Shown here: piece by piece, positions 53,745-62,466 of the stretch
Layout: every line of letters begins with the position of its first letter
How positions within the stretch are numbered: position 1 is the stretch's first letter
NCBI RefSeq assembly: GCF_900129785.1
Contig: NZ_FSRC01000001.1
Coordinates: forward strand, 62,001 to 126,000
Origin: Algoriphagus halophilus
GTDB lineage: Bacteria > Bacteroidota > Bacteroidia > Cytophagales > Cyclobacteriaceae
Length of the DNA: 64,000 nt
Direction of reading: 5' to 3'
The notes under the pieces: generated by a model
Databases searched by the model: none
Told to the model about the DNA's origin: nothing
What the model saw: only the letters and a program-made list of their open reading frames with translations
Program-made: the position numbers and the translations under genes

Positions 53745-54548
53745 TCAACTTTTTCTTATCTGGGAGGGAGTGAGCCCCGTCATTTTTTTGAGATAGTAGC
53801 TAAAATAATCCGGTGATGAAAATCCTAGCTCATAGCCCACTTCTTTGATGGTTTTGTCTGTGAATTTCAGATTGTGCCTTGAACGCATGACCAACTGTTC
53901 ATCAATCAGTTGTTTGGCATTTACTCCCAAAACTTCCTTTACACATTCGTTCAGGTATTTATCTGAAATATGGAGGGAGTTAGCATAATAACCCACCTCA
54001 TGGTATTGGGTTACATTTCGGTCAATACTTTTTTTGAATTTATACACCAAAGCTGATTTTGCATTATTATCGGTAATGACCGATTTGATATTGCATTTTC
54101 CATCACAGTATACAAAGAAGGTATTCAGCAAGGATAAAATGGCTTCCTCCCGATGTTTTAAGTTGGTACTGATCAATTCATCGAGCATTTCCAATATGGA
54201 TTGTACTCTTAATTCGATGCCGGGAGAAAGGTTTATTTTGGGTATTTCATCTACATTAAAAAGTCTGACCTCTGTAATATGAAGATTTTTGAAAATAGGG
54301 TTATTCAAAATCTGTTTAGGAATTAATAGCACGTATCCTGAGAAGGCGGAAGTATCTTTTTTCAATATTTCCCAATCATAAGTTGGGTTTAGAAAAAAGA
54401 TAGCATTAGACACATTTGTATAGACAGAATCATTGATTTTTATTCCCTTAACTCCATTTTTAATCCAGCATACAGCATAACAATCATCTTTTTGACTGGA
54501 TGTCATTTTGCCAAGTATGCCTGATATTTTTAAGTTTTCTAGTTTCAC
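53745..54548 (-). CDS. AraC-family transcriptional regulator
   Basis: A 267-residue regulator with an N-terminal cupin-like sensing region (about 1-150) and a C-terminal double helix-turn-helix at about 165-265 (YYANSLHISDKYLNECVKEVLG, then TIKEVGYELGFSSPDYFSYYLKKMTGLTPSQIR). The second HTH signature is complete. The target is not known, but the cupin gene immediately downstream is a natural candidate. Confidence 0.92.
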   Translation of the reverse strand: MKLENLKISGILGKMTSSQKDDCYAVCWIKNGVKGIKINDSVYTNVSNAIFFLNPTYDWEILKKDTSAFSGYVLLIPKQILNNPIFKNLHITEVRLFNVDEIPKINLSPGIELRVQSILEMLDELISTNLKHREEAILSLLNTFFVYCDGKCNIKSVITDNNAKSALVYKFKKSIDRNVTQYHEVGYYANSLHISDKYLNECVKEVLGVNAKQLIDEQLVMRSRHNLKFTDKTIKEVGYELGFSSPDYFSYYLKKMTGLTPSQIRKS

Positions 54549-54915
54549 TCTTTCCTGAACCCCGGTGATTTAATTTGGTTTTACAAAATGGGTCAAAATT
54601 GAAGCTAGGCTAAGCAACAATAGTTTTGAAATTAAAATGTCCCTTTCATCCAAAATGTAGAACTTTTTAATGCTCAATAATAAGGATAGTCTTCCTACAG
54701 TCCAAGTACTTACAAGGGTCCACAGTTGAATTTAAAAAATTAGTGATTCTTGTCCTGTTGGAGATTATCAGGAGGCGGTTTGGTTTTTGGTCATTTCGAA
54801 GTAGTCTCACTAAGGACCACAATCCTATTTGTTGATTTAATATAACTTGAGATATATAATAACTTGACCCTAGTATTTATTCGTCAATAGATTTCATATT
54901 CATCACAGTATTCAT
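54549..54915. other. intergenic region, 367 bp, nothing recognised
   Basis: AT-rich, with no ORF, RNA or clear terminator that I can support. It separates the AraC gene from a frameshifted gene, and short stretches look like decayed coding DNA, but no frame is readable. Confidence 0.5.
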
Positions 54916-55435
54916 TTAAATGCTTATACCCAAATTCAACCCGAATGGCATAAATAAAATATCATCCGTAATTCTTCCAGAAAAGGGTATTAGTCCAAAT
55001 ACTCTAAAATTTAACCTTTTTGATTTTAATGGTAATATTCTATACCCCACTATTGGGTAAAATAAATAGGGTTGAGTAGTGTTTCCTCCAATTATTGTTC
55101 CTCCTAGTCCAAACTCGAAAAAATGTCGACTTTTCCCAAGATTTCCTGTTATATGATATAGTATTGTTACATATTTTTCATCTCCGGGAGAACAGGGTCC
55201 AAAAACATAAAAAATCAACTTCTTCATTGTATCCTAGGCCTAGTTTGCTACTTAAAATAAAGGAGGGACTTAGTATAAACTGTCTTTCATAATTAAGAGA
55301 GATTAAAGAAGCATCACCTAGAAGATTTAGGTTAATGTTATTTAAAGGTCTTGTTTCAACAAGCTCTTTCTGTTTCTGAGCAAACAATATAAGACTGGTG
55401 TTGAATAATAATAAAACTAAAAACACTTTTTTCAT
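54916..55435 (-). pseudogene. outer-membrane beta-barrel-like protein, frameshifted
   Basis: Two minus-strand frames join into one protein of about 172 residues. The first (55435 downward) has a signal peptide and NYERQFILSPSFILSSKLGLGYNEE; the second continues with YVFGPCSPGDEKYVTILYHITGN and HFFEFGLGGTI, ending FGLNLGISI. The frames meet at a T6 run (A6 on plus strand, 55209-55214). Removing one T restores NEEVDFYVFGPCSPGDE. This is a single-base insertion: a pseudogene, a phase-variable tract or a sequencing error. The product would be a small barrel-like envelope protein of unknown function. Confidence 0.75.
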
Positions 55436-55505
55436 AATCTAAAAAATTGATTTATCCCATGTTGTTTAAGGGCTTATATAAATTTAATAAATCTTTAGAT
55501 ATTAA

Positions 55506-55735
55506 TTAATTAAGCCTTTTATTCAAAGGAGGAAAAGTTGGTGTTATTCCAATTTCAATGAACTTTGTAACTTCAAAATGCTTTACACTTTTTGAATTCT
55601 TTTCTTCTTCCTTCTAGTTATTGATAGACAATGCTAATAGAATTCCTATTACAACAAGAATGATTTCTCCTGTAGCATATTTAGATACCTAGCTTTCATA
55701 TTTTTGAGTCTGGGTTTACGAAGGAAGTTGAACAT
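55506..55735 (-). pseudogene. degraded DUF6090 paralogue
   Basis: On the minus strand from ATG 55735, MFNFLRKPRLKNMKARYL is followed, after a frameshift, by KYATGEIILVVIGILLALSINN and then a TAG exactly where the intact paralogues have Trp (INNW). The frame then runs KEEEKNSKSVKHFEV to a stop at 55506. The N-terminal membrane anchor is clearly that of DUF6090, but the large C-terminal domain is gone. Confidence 0.8.
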
Positions 55736-55738
55736 GGC

Positions 55739-56470
55739 TTATTCGGTTTCTTTTTTTATCAGATCTCTTAATTCTTCCATTTGTTCCCTATTACTTTGAA
55801 AAGGCATTATTGAATTATTGATTGCACTACTCGATTTGATCAATATATCAATGAATCTCGGGTCCTTTAAAAAATTGAGATTCTCTATGATCAGGTCATG
55901 CTCTAAAGAGTTTTTCTCTACTCGAATTTTACTATCAAAAAGTTCATCGAATAGTCTAAACTTTTCATTGATAGATCCTCTAATGATTTCATTTACCCAA
56001 ATGTCTAACGAAGGCAGATCGCCACCATATAACTTCGCAATCATTCCTCTTAAAGTGTCATTGGATATTTTGTCTAATCCACTAGACCTGATTGACTCAT
56101 ATGGTCCGGTTTTATACGTAACATAAACTCCAAAACCTTGAATTTCTTTGAGGTGAAAATAAACTGAATCTTTATTGAGTATACTGATGTCTTTAGAATT
56201 GACAGCATCAGTAAGATAAAGTACTGATTTGTTCCAATCTTTCAGAACTTTGTCAAAGAAGTAAAAAGTTTTGATGTCGCTTTCCAGAGCAATTTGAAGT
56301 TCAGAAAGCATTCTCTTTTCGAATTCCCTTTCCTTTTTCTCTCCATTCCAATTGTTGATTCCTAAAGCAATGAGAATACCAATGACTACAAGGATGATCT
56401 CTCCAAATGCGTATTTTAAATACTTTGAGTTCATATTGTTTCGTCTGAGTTTGCGGAGAAAGCTAAGCAT
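55739..56470 (-). CDS. DUF6090 family membrane protein, copy 1
   Basis: A 243-residue protein with one N-terminal transmembrane helix (about 22-43, FGEIILVVIGILIALGINNWN) followed by a long helical domain. The motif KYLKYAFGEIILVVIGILIALxINNWN is the hallmark of DUF6090, common and often multicopy in Bacteroidota. Function is not established. It starts 2 bp after the stop of a second paralogue, so the two form an operon. It overlaps nothing and keeps a full-length C-terminus. Confidence 0.85.
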   Translation of the reverse strand: MLSFLRKLRRNNMNSKYLKYAFGEIILVVIGILIALGINNWNGEKKEREFEKRMLSELQIALESDIKTFYFFDKVLKDWNKSVLYLTDAVNSKDISILNKDSVYFHLKEIQGFGVYVTYKTGPYESIRSSGLDKISNDTLRGMIAKLYGGDLPSLDIWVNEIIRGSINEKFRLFDELFDSKIRVEKNSLEHDLIIENLNFLKDPRFIDILIKSSSAINNSIMPFQSNREQMEELRDLIKKETE

Positions 56471-56471
56471 G

Positions 56472-57215
56472 TTAGTTTTTTAGTTCTTCGGATAAAAGTG
56501 ATTCTACTCGTTTTAAGTCAGGAATAAAATTATTGAATGACCTTAATTGAAGCCTGGCTCTGCTTCTCATTTCATCTAATAGGTTTAGAAAATCAGGTTT
56601 TTTCAACAGGTCAGGAGGGAACTTTTTATTAATCATTCTTTTGCCATTCACGTATTCGATGAATGGTTCATCCATCATTCCGAAGAATCTGTCTATTTGG
56701 GTTTTGTAATCTTGGTCATAATATTCTATAAATTCTTGATGTCTTGGGTACTCGAAGTCATATAGGGTGATGAGTTCTTTTCTTAAAGAATCATTTCTAA
56801 TCTTATTGACTCCTGTTGATTTGAGGGCTTCGTAGGGGCCCGGATTATATTGATAAATAATTCCAGTGGCCAGATAATAGGATCGACCTCGATCTTGGTT
56901 ATACATAGAGTCGATAAATTCTGCCTCTTCTTCAATAAATCCTAGCATCACATCGATGGCGGAATCCAAACTTGCCAGTCGACTTACATTATTTTCAAAA
57001 TATGCAATGTCGTTTTCAAGTGCCAAATGGATCTCAGAAAGCATTTTCCTTTCAAATTTCCGTTCTTTAGATTGTTCATTCCAGTTGTTGATGCTAAGTG
57101 CGATCAGAATACCAAAAACCACCAGGATGATCTCACCAAAAGCATAAATCAGGTATCTGGTGAATTTATTTTCAGTAAGCATTTTTTGGCGGATTTTTCT
57201 AAAGAAATTGATCAT
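56472..57215 (-). CDS. DUF6090 family membrane protein, copy 2
   Basis: A 247-residue paralogue from ATG 57215 (MINFFRKIRQKML); a longer frame upstream adds 13 residues without family support. The transmembrane anchor FGEIILVVFGILIALSINNWNE is at about 22-43. It is followed by KERKFERKMLSEIHLALENDI and a helical C-terminal domain with TGIIYQYNPGPYEALKSTGVNKI. The GPYEAlksTG segment is shared with copy 1 (GPYESIRSSG). First gene of the copy 2-copy 1 pair. Confidence 0.85.
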   Translation of the reverse strand: MINFFRKIRQKMLTENKFTRYLIYAFGEIILVVFGILIALSINNWNEQSKERKFERKMLSEIHLALENDIAYFENNVSRLASLDSAIDVMLGFIEEEAEFIDSMYNQDRGRSYYLATGIIYQYNPGPYEALKSTGVNKIRNDSLRKELITLYDFEYPRHQEFIEYYDQDYKTQIDRFFGMMDEPFIEYVNGKRMINKKFPPDLLKKPDFLNLLDEMRSRARLQLRSFNNFIPDLKRVESLLSEELKN

Positions 57216-57338
57216 AGTTTCTGGTAGGTCCTGTTTACTTTCGAGGTGAAGCAAAATAGTCTAACTATGAGTAGTTGCGAGGGGTAGCACTTCACTTTCA
57301 AGGCCTGCAATTACATCTAGCCATTATTGTATTAATAG

Positions 57339-58148
57339 TCATTTATTGGTTTTCGTAATTCCTTGGTAAAAACTATCCAGAAACAAAGAATTGTGAGTTT
57401 CATTCTTATAAAATTCAGTGGTCAAACTTACTTTCTGGTTCTTCTTTAGCTCTGATATGAATTCTTCAATTTTGCTTTTGTGGAATTCTGGGATAGGCTG
57501 ATAGGTTAAATGAATTTTTACCTCCTTCTGTAAATTACTGTTTTTTAGTTTATTAATAACTTCTCCATTGCTAAACCAAATTGATGGGTCGTAAATATGA
57601 ATCACTTCAAAAGGATGATTTAAGGATAAGATATATCCCCCAAAATAACCTCCATAAGAGTGACCAATCAACGTTTCGTAATTATTGGTGGGATAGTTGT
57701 TATTTACTTCAGGAATCAATTCATGAATAAAATAATCATAGAATTTCATGCCCTGTCCAGAATTTGAATCATTGTACCAAGTTGAATCAACTTTCTCACC
57801 ATCATATTCAATTCTTGATTGACTAAAGGTTAGGTCTCGACCTCTTTTTTCTTCCCAGTCAATATGGGGAATACCGACAATGATTGAGTTTTGAATTTTC
57901 CCGTCTGCACCTAAATAAAAAGTGATGTTTCTTATTAAGTCAAACCTCCATTCAGCATCTAAGACATAGATGACAGGGTAGCTTAATGTATCTGAATAAT
58001 TTAGCGGAAGGCTTATCCAATAGCTTCGTTCTTCTTGTAAGTATTCAGAATGTATTTTGTGCTCAATGGTTTTGTTGATACAGATCGTGTCTTGAGCCAT
58101 CGAGAACTGAGAAATTAAAATCAATCCAAATACAAGTAATCCTTTCAT
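57339..58148 (-). CDS. exported esterase (putative esterase/Fes-like alpha/beta-hydrolase)
   Basis: A 269-residue secreted hydrolase. ATG 58148 starts a signal peptide ending SMAQ; an ATG 57 bp upstream adds a non-signal leader. YPVIYVLDAEWRFDLIRNI and IVGIPHIDWEEKRGRDLTF are typical of the COG2819/esterase_D group; the nucleophile elbow is GHSYGGYFGGY with Ser at about 168, and a late ETHNSL supplies the His. Such enzymes cleave esters of siderophores or other small molecules. No iron-uptake genes are adjacent, so the substrate is open. Confidence 0.83.
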   Translation of the reverse strand: MKGLLVFGLILISQFSMAQDTICINKTIEHKIHSEYLQEERSYWISLPLNYSDTLSYPVIYVLDAEWRFDLIRNITFYLGADGKIQNSIIVGIPHIDWEEKRGRDLTFSQSRIEYDGEKVDSTWYNDSNSGQGMKFYDYFIHELIPEVNNNYPTNNYETLIGHSYGGYFGGYILSLNHPFEVIHIYDPSIWFSNGEVINKLKNSNLQKEVKIHLTYQPIPEFHKSKIEEFISELKKNQKVSLTTEFYKNETHNSLFLDSFYQGITKTNK

Positions 58149-58483
58149 ATCGTTTTTTATTGTAGCCAACACGGGTTTAAACCTAATCATCTTAATCCTG
58201 TTCAAAGCTATCTACATGGTTTTCAATTGTATTCATTCAGTGTTTAATAATCCAAAATAAGGATTTCAATGTCTTCCATCTCTTTCTTATCCCAATAGTT
58301 TTTGGTCAAAAAGAATATAACCCTCCTGTTTAAATCATTCCAAAATTTTAATAGGCTATTTTATTTAATATCAGGAATATAAATCCTATGATTAAGGATC
58401 AGGATTGCATCCATAATGGATATAATTACTTGAATATCAGAAAATCAAATAATGACCATTTTTATATAGTTGTAATCATTTTA
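58149..58483. other. intergenic region, 335 bp, carries dispersed repeat
   Basis: No ORF. It holds blocks A and B of the dispersed repeat (58252-58408). It probably contains the esterase promoter and the end of the pentapeptide-protein transcript, but no clear terminator is seen. Confidence 0.55.
58252..58408. repeat. dispersed intergenic repeat, blocks A and B
   Basis: CCAAAATAAGGATTTCAATG (from 58252), AATAGTTTTTGGTCAAAAAG, then AAATCCTATGAT and GGATCAGGATTGC (58381-58408). Block A lies about 107 bp upstream of the esterase start. Confidence 0.65.
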
Positions 58484-60226
58484 TTAAAAATAATCAGATG
58501 TAGAAGGGCGATTATCCTTTACATCTTTATCAAATTTTGGCTTCTCCTTCTCTTTAAATAATTCTTTCTCTTTTTCAATTGCACGATCAATTATTCCTTT
58601 TTGAAATGCTTTAATTAAATCAACTTCACTTGTGTATTTTAATTCCTCCAGCACCCATTTGTATTTTCCTTTTAAATCTGAAAACATGGCAAACGCCTGT
58701 TCATCTTCTTGAATAATTGGGATAAGAGGGATTTTAAAATTGGGGACTGTTGCTTGAAGTTCAAGAGGACTACTTTTAGGGCTAGTAATATCTGCTATTA
58801 CAAACCTGGACATACCTGCTAAAATTTGAATAGTCTCTGTATAATCTCTTGATTCCACTTGCTCAAAATCAAACATCATAGGGACATAATCCAATTCTCT
58901 TAACTTATTACGAATAGCATCTAATATTTTTTTTCTTTCTGGAGAAAATCGACCTAGAATTAACACTCCCTTACCTGTTATCGTGGTTAAAATTTTTCGA
59001 ATTTTCGTATTATTCAGCATCAAGTAAATAAATTGAGCTACTTCAATATCATCTACAGTGATAATAGGGTTAACATTAGGTTCTTGTTGATTGGTAATCA
59101 CCAAATTATTTTGTGAAGCCGGTTCTCCGATTAAATCCCAAACTGAAATTCCATAGACATTGCATCCATCAAAAATGGCGTTTTCTATTTTAGTATAGGT
59201 AAAATTAGATCCAGTTAAGATACTATTCGTTAAGTCTGCACTTGAAAGGTTGGTATCAATCATTATCGTATATGCCAAGATTGAATTTCTGATGGTTGCA
59301 CCTGAAAAATTTGCACTCAAAAGAATTGCTTGAGTAAGAGCTACTTGTGTAAGATTAGCACCTTCAAGATTGGCTTTTTCAAGATTTGTTTTTTCAAGGT
59401 TTGCCTTTTCAAGGTTTGCTCCTGACAGATTTGCTCCTGACAGATTTGCTTCTTGAAGATCTACTTCTTGAAGATTTGCTCCTTTAAGATTTACATTAAA
59501 AAGACTTGAATAGGGAAGATATGCCTTATGAAGATTTGCCTCTGTGAAATTTGCATACCCCATACTTGCTTTACAAAGATTTGCATTCAAAAGATTTGCC
59601 TTTGTAAAATCTCCTAGGTCAAGAACTGCTTCTATAAGAGTGACTTCCGTGAGAATTGCTTCTGTGAGAATTGCTTCATATAGGTTGACACCCTCTAGAT
59701 TTGCGTGGGAAAGATTGGCACCTTCTAAATTTGCCGCTGAAAAATCTGCCGCTTTACCTGGATTTGATCTAGGATTTTCTGAAAAAAGAGGTTCATCTAA
59801 TTCACTTACACTTGTGGGATTGACTCTTTCGAGATTTGCTTCTTTAAGATTTGCTTTTTTTAGAATAGCCCCTTTGAGATTTGCTTCTTTAAGGTTTGCT
59901 TTTTCAAGGGTTACTCCTTCTAGATTTGCATTGGAGAGATTTGCTCCTTCCAAGTTTGCTCCTTTCAAATTAAAAAATCTTAAATCAAATTCCTGTAGGT
60001 CAAAACCACTAAGGTCAAGTTTGCATAGTCCATTGATTTTGACTCTCCTTTCCATCATATCCTTTTCAGATATATATTCAATATCCGAATCAAGAAAATT
60101 GCTGTTAAAATAATCGTCAAAATTTTCAGTAAGCGCATTTTTTTTTAACCATTCCCCCCATACCTGAGCCCCTTTCTTTAGAACTTCTAATAGTTCTATT
60201 GGAGTGATTTCATTTTCCGATTTCAT
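58484..60226 (-). CDS. pentapeptide-repeat protein with C-terminal Rossmann/TIR-like domain
   Basis: A 580-residue cytoplasmic protein (start ATG 60226; a TTG 18 bp upstream is possible). A short helical N-terminus (about 1-65) precedes a long run of A(N/D)LxX pentapeptides (about 70-365) that should fold as a right-handed quadrilateral beta-helix, interrupted at about 140-165 by a Pro/Ser-rich insert. A linker follows (VAQFIYLMLNN). The last domain, about 418-548, reads GVLILGRFSPERKKILDAIR, then MMFDFEQVESRDYTETIQ and MSRFVIADITSPKSSPLELQ. This is a Rossmann-like alpha/beta pattern reminiscent of TIR and nucleotide-binding effector domains. The extreme C-terminus is Lys/Glu-rich. I recall similar fusions in cyanobacteria, but the activity is unknown. 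Confidence 0.78.
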   Translation of the reverse strand: MKSENEITPIELLEVLKKGAQVWGEWLKKNALTENFDDYFNSNFLDSDIEYISEKDMMERRVKINGLCKLDLSGFDLQEFDLRFFNLKGANLEGANLSNANLEGVTLEKANLKEANLKGAILKKANLKEANLERVNPTSVSELDEPLFSENPRSNPGKAADFSAANLEGANLSHANLEGVNLYEAILTEAILTEVTLIEAVLDLGDFTKANLLNANLCKASMGYANFTEANLHKAYLPYSSLFNVNLKGANLQEVDLQEANLSGANLSGANLEKANLEKTNLEKANLEGANLTQVALTQAILLSANFSGATIRNSILAYTIMIDTNLSSADLTNSILTGSNFTYTKIENAIFDGCNVYGISVWDLIGEPASQNNLVITNQQEPNVNPIITVDDIEVAQFIYLMLNNTKIRKILTTITGKGVLILGRFSPERKKILDAIRNKLRELDYVPMMFDFEQVESRDYTETIQILAGMSRFVIADITSPKSSPLELQATVPNFKIPLIPIIQEDEQAFAMFSDLKGKYKWVLEELKYTSEVDLIKAFQKGIIDRAIEKEKELFKEKEKPKFDKDVKDNRPSTSDYF

Positions 60227-60325
60227 TTTTGCAATGTTTGCCAACGCTTCTAATATGAGTCCAAATCTAAATAGTCAATTTCCTGACTTTTCAATTGGTT
60301 TTCAGTGAATTGGTTGTTGTTCTAA

Positions 60326-60394
60326 CCAAAATAAGGATTTCAATGGCATTCCTCTATACCTTAGCCTAAAAGTTTTTGACCACAAGGTTGGTAG
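60326..60394. repeat. dispersed intergenic repeat, block A
   Basis: CCAAAATAAGGATTTCAATG then CCTAAAAGTTTTTGACCACA and AGGTTGG, about 102 bp upstream of the pentapeptide-protein ATG. Confidence 0.65.
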
Positions 60395-60483
60395 GATATT
60401 GAATTAGTTTTTAGTGGTCAGAGTTCGGAAGTCGGTTTGCTTTCTGGGGGTAGGATAAACGTATTCGATTGAAAAGCTTCAAC

Positions 60484-60819
60484 TCAAGGATCAATCTCCA
60501 ATACCATTATTTCTGCTCTCTGGCATTGATCGGGTGCACGTTGAACGATAAAGGTTCTGTCGTTCGCTTTTAAAAATGGAAGGGGCTCATTTTGACCCTG
60601 ATTACTCATTTGATAGGATACGGTATCTAAAAGTAATACATCATCTGAACTATCTAAGTATCTTATTTCAAACGTGATTTTACCAATATCTTCCTCGCTG
60701 TCATTCACGATTTCAAATCGAGCATTGTTATTCTCAATCTCAATAAATTCCGCTTCGATTTTTTTACTTGAACATGCAACAAATAAGAGGATGGGAAATA
60801 AAAATAATTTATTCTTCAT
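60484..60819 (-). CDS. small lipoprotein
   Basis: A 111-residue predicted lipoprotein with lipobox FVACS (Cys at about 16) followed by a beta-rich domain (NNNARFEIVNDSEEDIGKITFEIRYLDSSDDVLLLDTV). This resembles FxLYD-type or other small Ig-like envelope modules, but I do not assign a family. Its start overlaps the end of the DUF6090 copy 3 gene by 11 bp, so both are in one operon. Confidence 0.7.
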   Translation of the reverse strand: MKNKLFLFPILLFVACSSKKIEAEFIEIENNNARFEIVNDSEEDIGKITFEIRYLDSSDDVLLLDTVSYQMSNQGQNEPLPFLKANDRTFIVQRAPDQCQRAEIMVLEIDP

Positions 60820-61555
60820 TGCTGTTTTCTTTGATTAATTCTGTTAGCAGGTTTTCAATACTGAGTCTCATTTTGGTGTTTTGGTCGGATCGGAAATAAT
60901 AAGTCCGTAAAATAGAAAGCGCTCTATTGTTGAACAACCTGTATTGTTCTGATTTGAAGTCAAATAGCCAATTATTAAGGGTTTTGGATTCGTCGGATGG
61001 GAGATCATTAAAAGAAAGAATATCTACCGCATTTTCAAATTCGAGATCACTCAAGACATATTTTTGGACCACTTCTTCCCTGTTTTTTTCATAAAAATCC
61101 TGCGTGGCTTTATATTCTAAAATGGCATTTTTAATCTCTTGGTTAAATAGCTCTAGGTTGCCCGTATTAATAATATCATCGATGGTATAGGCAATACTTT
61201 GGTAGAAATCACCGTAATAGTTCACTTTTTCCATTTCTTGAATGACTACCTCATATTCCTTATCCGGATTTTTGAAATAGGAGAGGTAATCATTGATGTC
61301 TTTCTGCATTTTCTGACATAAGGTATCTAGCTGATTAATCCTCATCAAATCAGCGTTCAGCTCTGCAATTAAGGTCTCTTCGTAGTTTTTAGCTTTGCGA
61401 TTTTGCTTAAAGCTTTCATTTGCATTATTGATCTGTAGTGCAATTAAAATTCCTATGACAACGAGTAGGATCTCCCCAAGGGCATATTTTAGGTATTTTC
61501 CCGTCTGACCCTTTACCAGCAAGTTTTGTCTAATTTTTCGGAAGAATTTTATCAT
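60809..61555 (-). CDS. DUF6090 family membrane protein, copy 3
   Basis: A 248-residue paralogue with N-terminal MIKFFRKIRQNLLVKGQTGKYLKYALGEILLVVIGILIALQINN anchor (transmembrane at about 27-44) and a helical domain with YYGDFYQSIAYTIDDIINTGNLELFNQEI. The family Trp after INN is replaced by Ala here. It is more distant from copies 1 and 2 in the C-terminal domain. Followed with overlap by the small lipoprotein gene. Confidence 0.85.
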   Translation of the reverse strand: MIKFFRKIRQNLLVKGQTGKYLKYALGEILLVVIGILIALQINNANESFKQNRKAKNYEETLIAELNADLMRINQLDTLCQKMQKDINDYLSYFKNPDKEYEVVIQEMEKVNYYGDFYQSIAYTIDDIINTGNLELFNQEIKNAILEYKATQDFYEKNREEVVQKYVLSDLEFENAVDILSFNDLPSDESKTLNNWLFDFKSEQYRLFNNRALSILRTYYFRSDQNTKMRLSIENLLTELIKENSNEE

Positions 61556-61681
61556 AGTTTAATGAAAGGTCTTTATAAAGCGTAATTCTAAATACACGAT
61601 TGCTACAACCCTTGCCGTTTCTACTGAACCGATAATTAGTTTTAAACAATATTGTGTCACATTAAAAAAAATCAAATAGCA

Positions 61682-62233
61682 CTAAATCCTATAAAACAAT
61701 CCTATTCCTAGACTTGGTAAAACTGGAAAGTCAAGATCAAATGTCCAACCACCAGTCCAAGTCCCAGCACTATTTGAAGTATTCTTATTTATTTCTTTAT
61801 CACTTAATATGAAAATGGCACCAATGCCTATTTCAATTCCAATTTTCTTTGAAATATTAAAGTCTCTCCCAATCCGAGTATTTAAGTAGAAATCTTTATG
61901 AATTATACTTTCAGTTTCATCTCGCAGATAATTCAATCCAATCCTTCCGAACCAAGGACGTCTGTTTGATAATTCAGAAAATCCTCCAAAATGGTAATAA
62001 AAATCACCTGAGATGGAAACTACACTTTCATTTGAGCCAAGTGGCAATGATCCAACACTTAATCCTATTTGAGTCTGATCAATTTGATATCGCATACCAA
62101 TATTTAATAACTCAGGTAGTCCAAATCCAGTCGAAATATTCAATTTCTCTTGTCCATATACTTGATTGATCCAACTGAATAAAGAGGTAATAATCAAAAA
62201 TAGGTAGGTTAATACTTTCGATTTATTTTTCAT
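61682..62233 (-). CDS. outer-membrane beta-barrel-like protein
   Basis: A 183-residue exported protein with a signal peptide ending VYGQ. The body alternates amphipathic strands (LNISTGFGLPELLNIGMRYQI, IGLSVGSLPLG, VVSISGDFYYHFGG) and ends GIGLFYRI, as barrel proteins do. It resembles the frameshifted protein at 54916-55435 in size and style but not clearly in sequence. Function unknown. Confidence 0.7.
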   Translation of the reverse strand: MKNKSKVLTYLFLIITSLFSWINQVYGQEKLNISTGFGLPELLNIGMRYQIDQTQIGLSVGSLPLGSNESVVSISGDFYYHFGGFSELSNRRPWFGRIGLNYLRDETESIIHKDFYLNTRIGRDFNISKKIGIEIGIGAIFILSDKEINKNTSNSAGTWTGGWTFDLDFPVLPSLGIGLFYRI

Positions 62234-62253
62234 TTCTGTCGAATTTTATTGCG

Positions 62254-62380
62254 CTCTTCGGGACCCGATAAGAATATCGTGCTTGCAATCTCCAAGTATG
62301 ATCAAAACATTTAAAAGCAAAACTATGCTCTTTCTTATTTACTCGGATTTTAAATCCTATGATAAAGGTTCAGGATTGCT
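62254..62380. repeat. dispersed intergenic repeat, blocks C and B
   Basis: CTCTTCGGGACCCGATAA (from 62254), ATCGTGCTTGCAATC, AAGTATGATCAAAA, then AAATCCTATGATAAAGG and TTCAGGATTGC. It parallels 63311-63459 in order. It starts 21 bp upstream of the barrel-protein ATG. Confidence 0.7.
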
Positions 62381-62466
62381 TCTGACAATTGTCGAGGATC
62401 CTGAGCAGCAAGGCTTTCCAGCATAATCTACTTTTCAATGCAGTTTTTACAATGTTGACATTTCAT

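Noticed and set aside
55178..55435. Independent 85-residue gene next to a 103-residue gene at 54916-55227
   Set aside because: The two frames join into one plausible protein by removing one base of a T6 run, so I treat them as one frameshifted gene.
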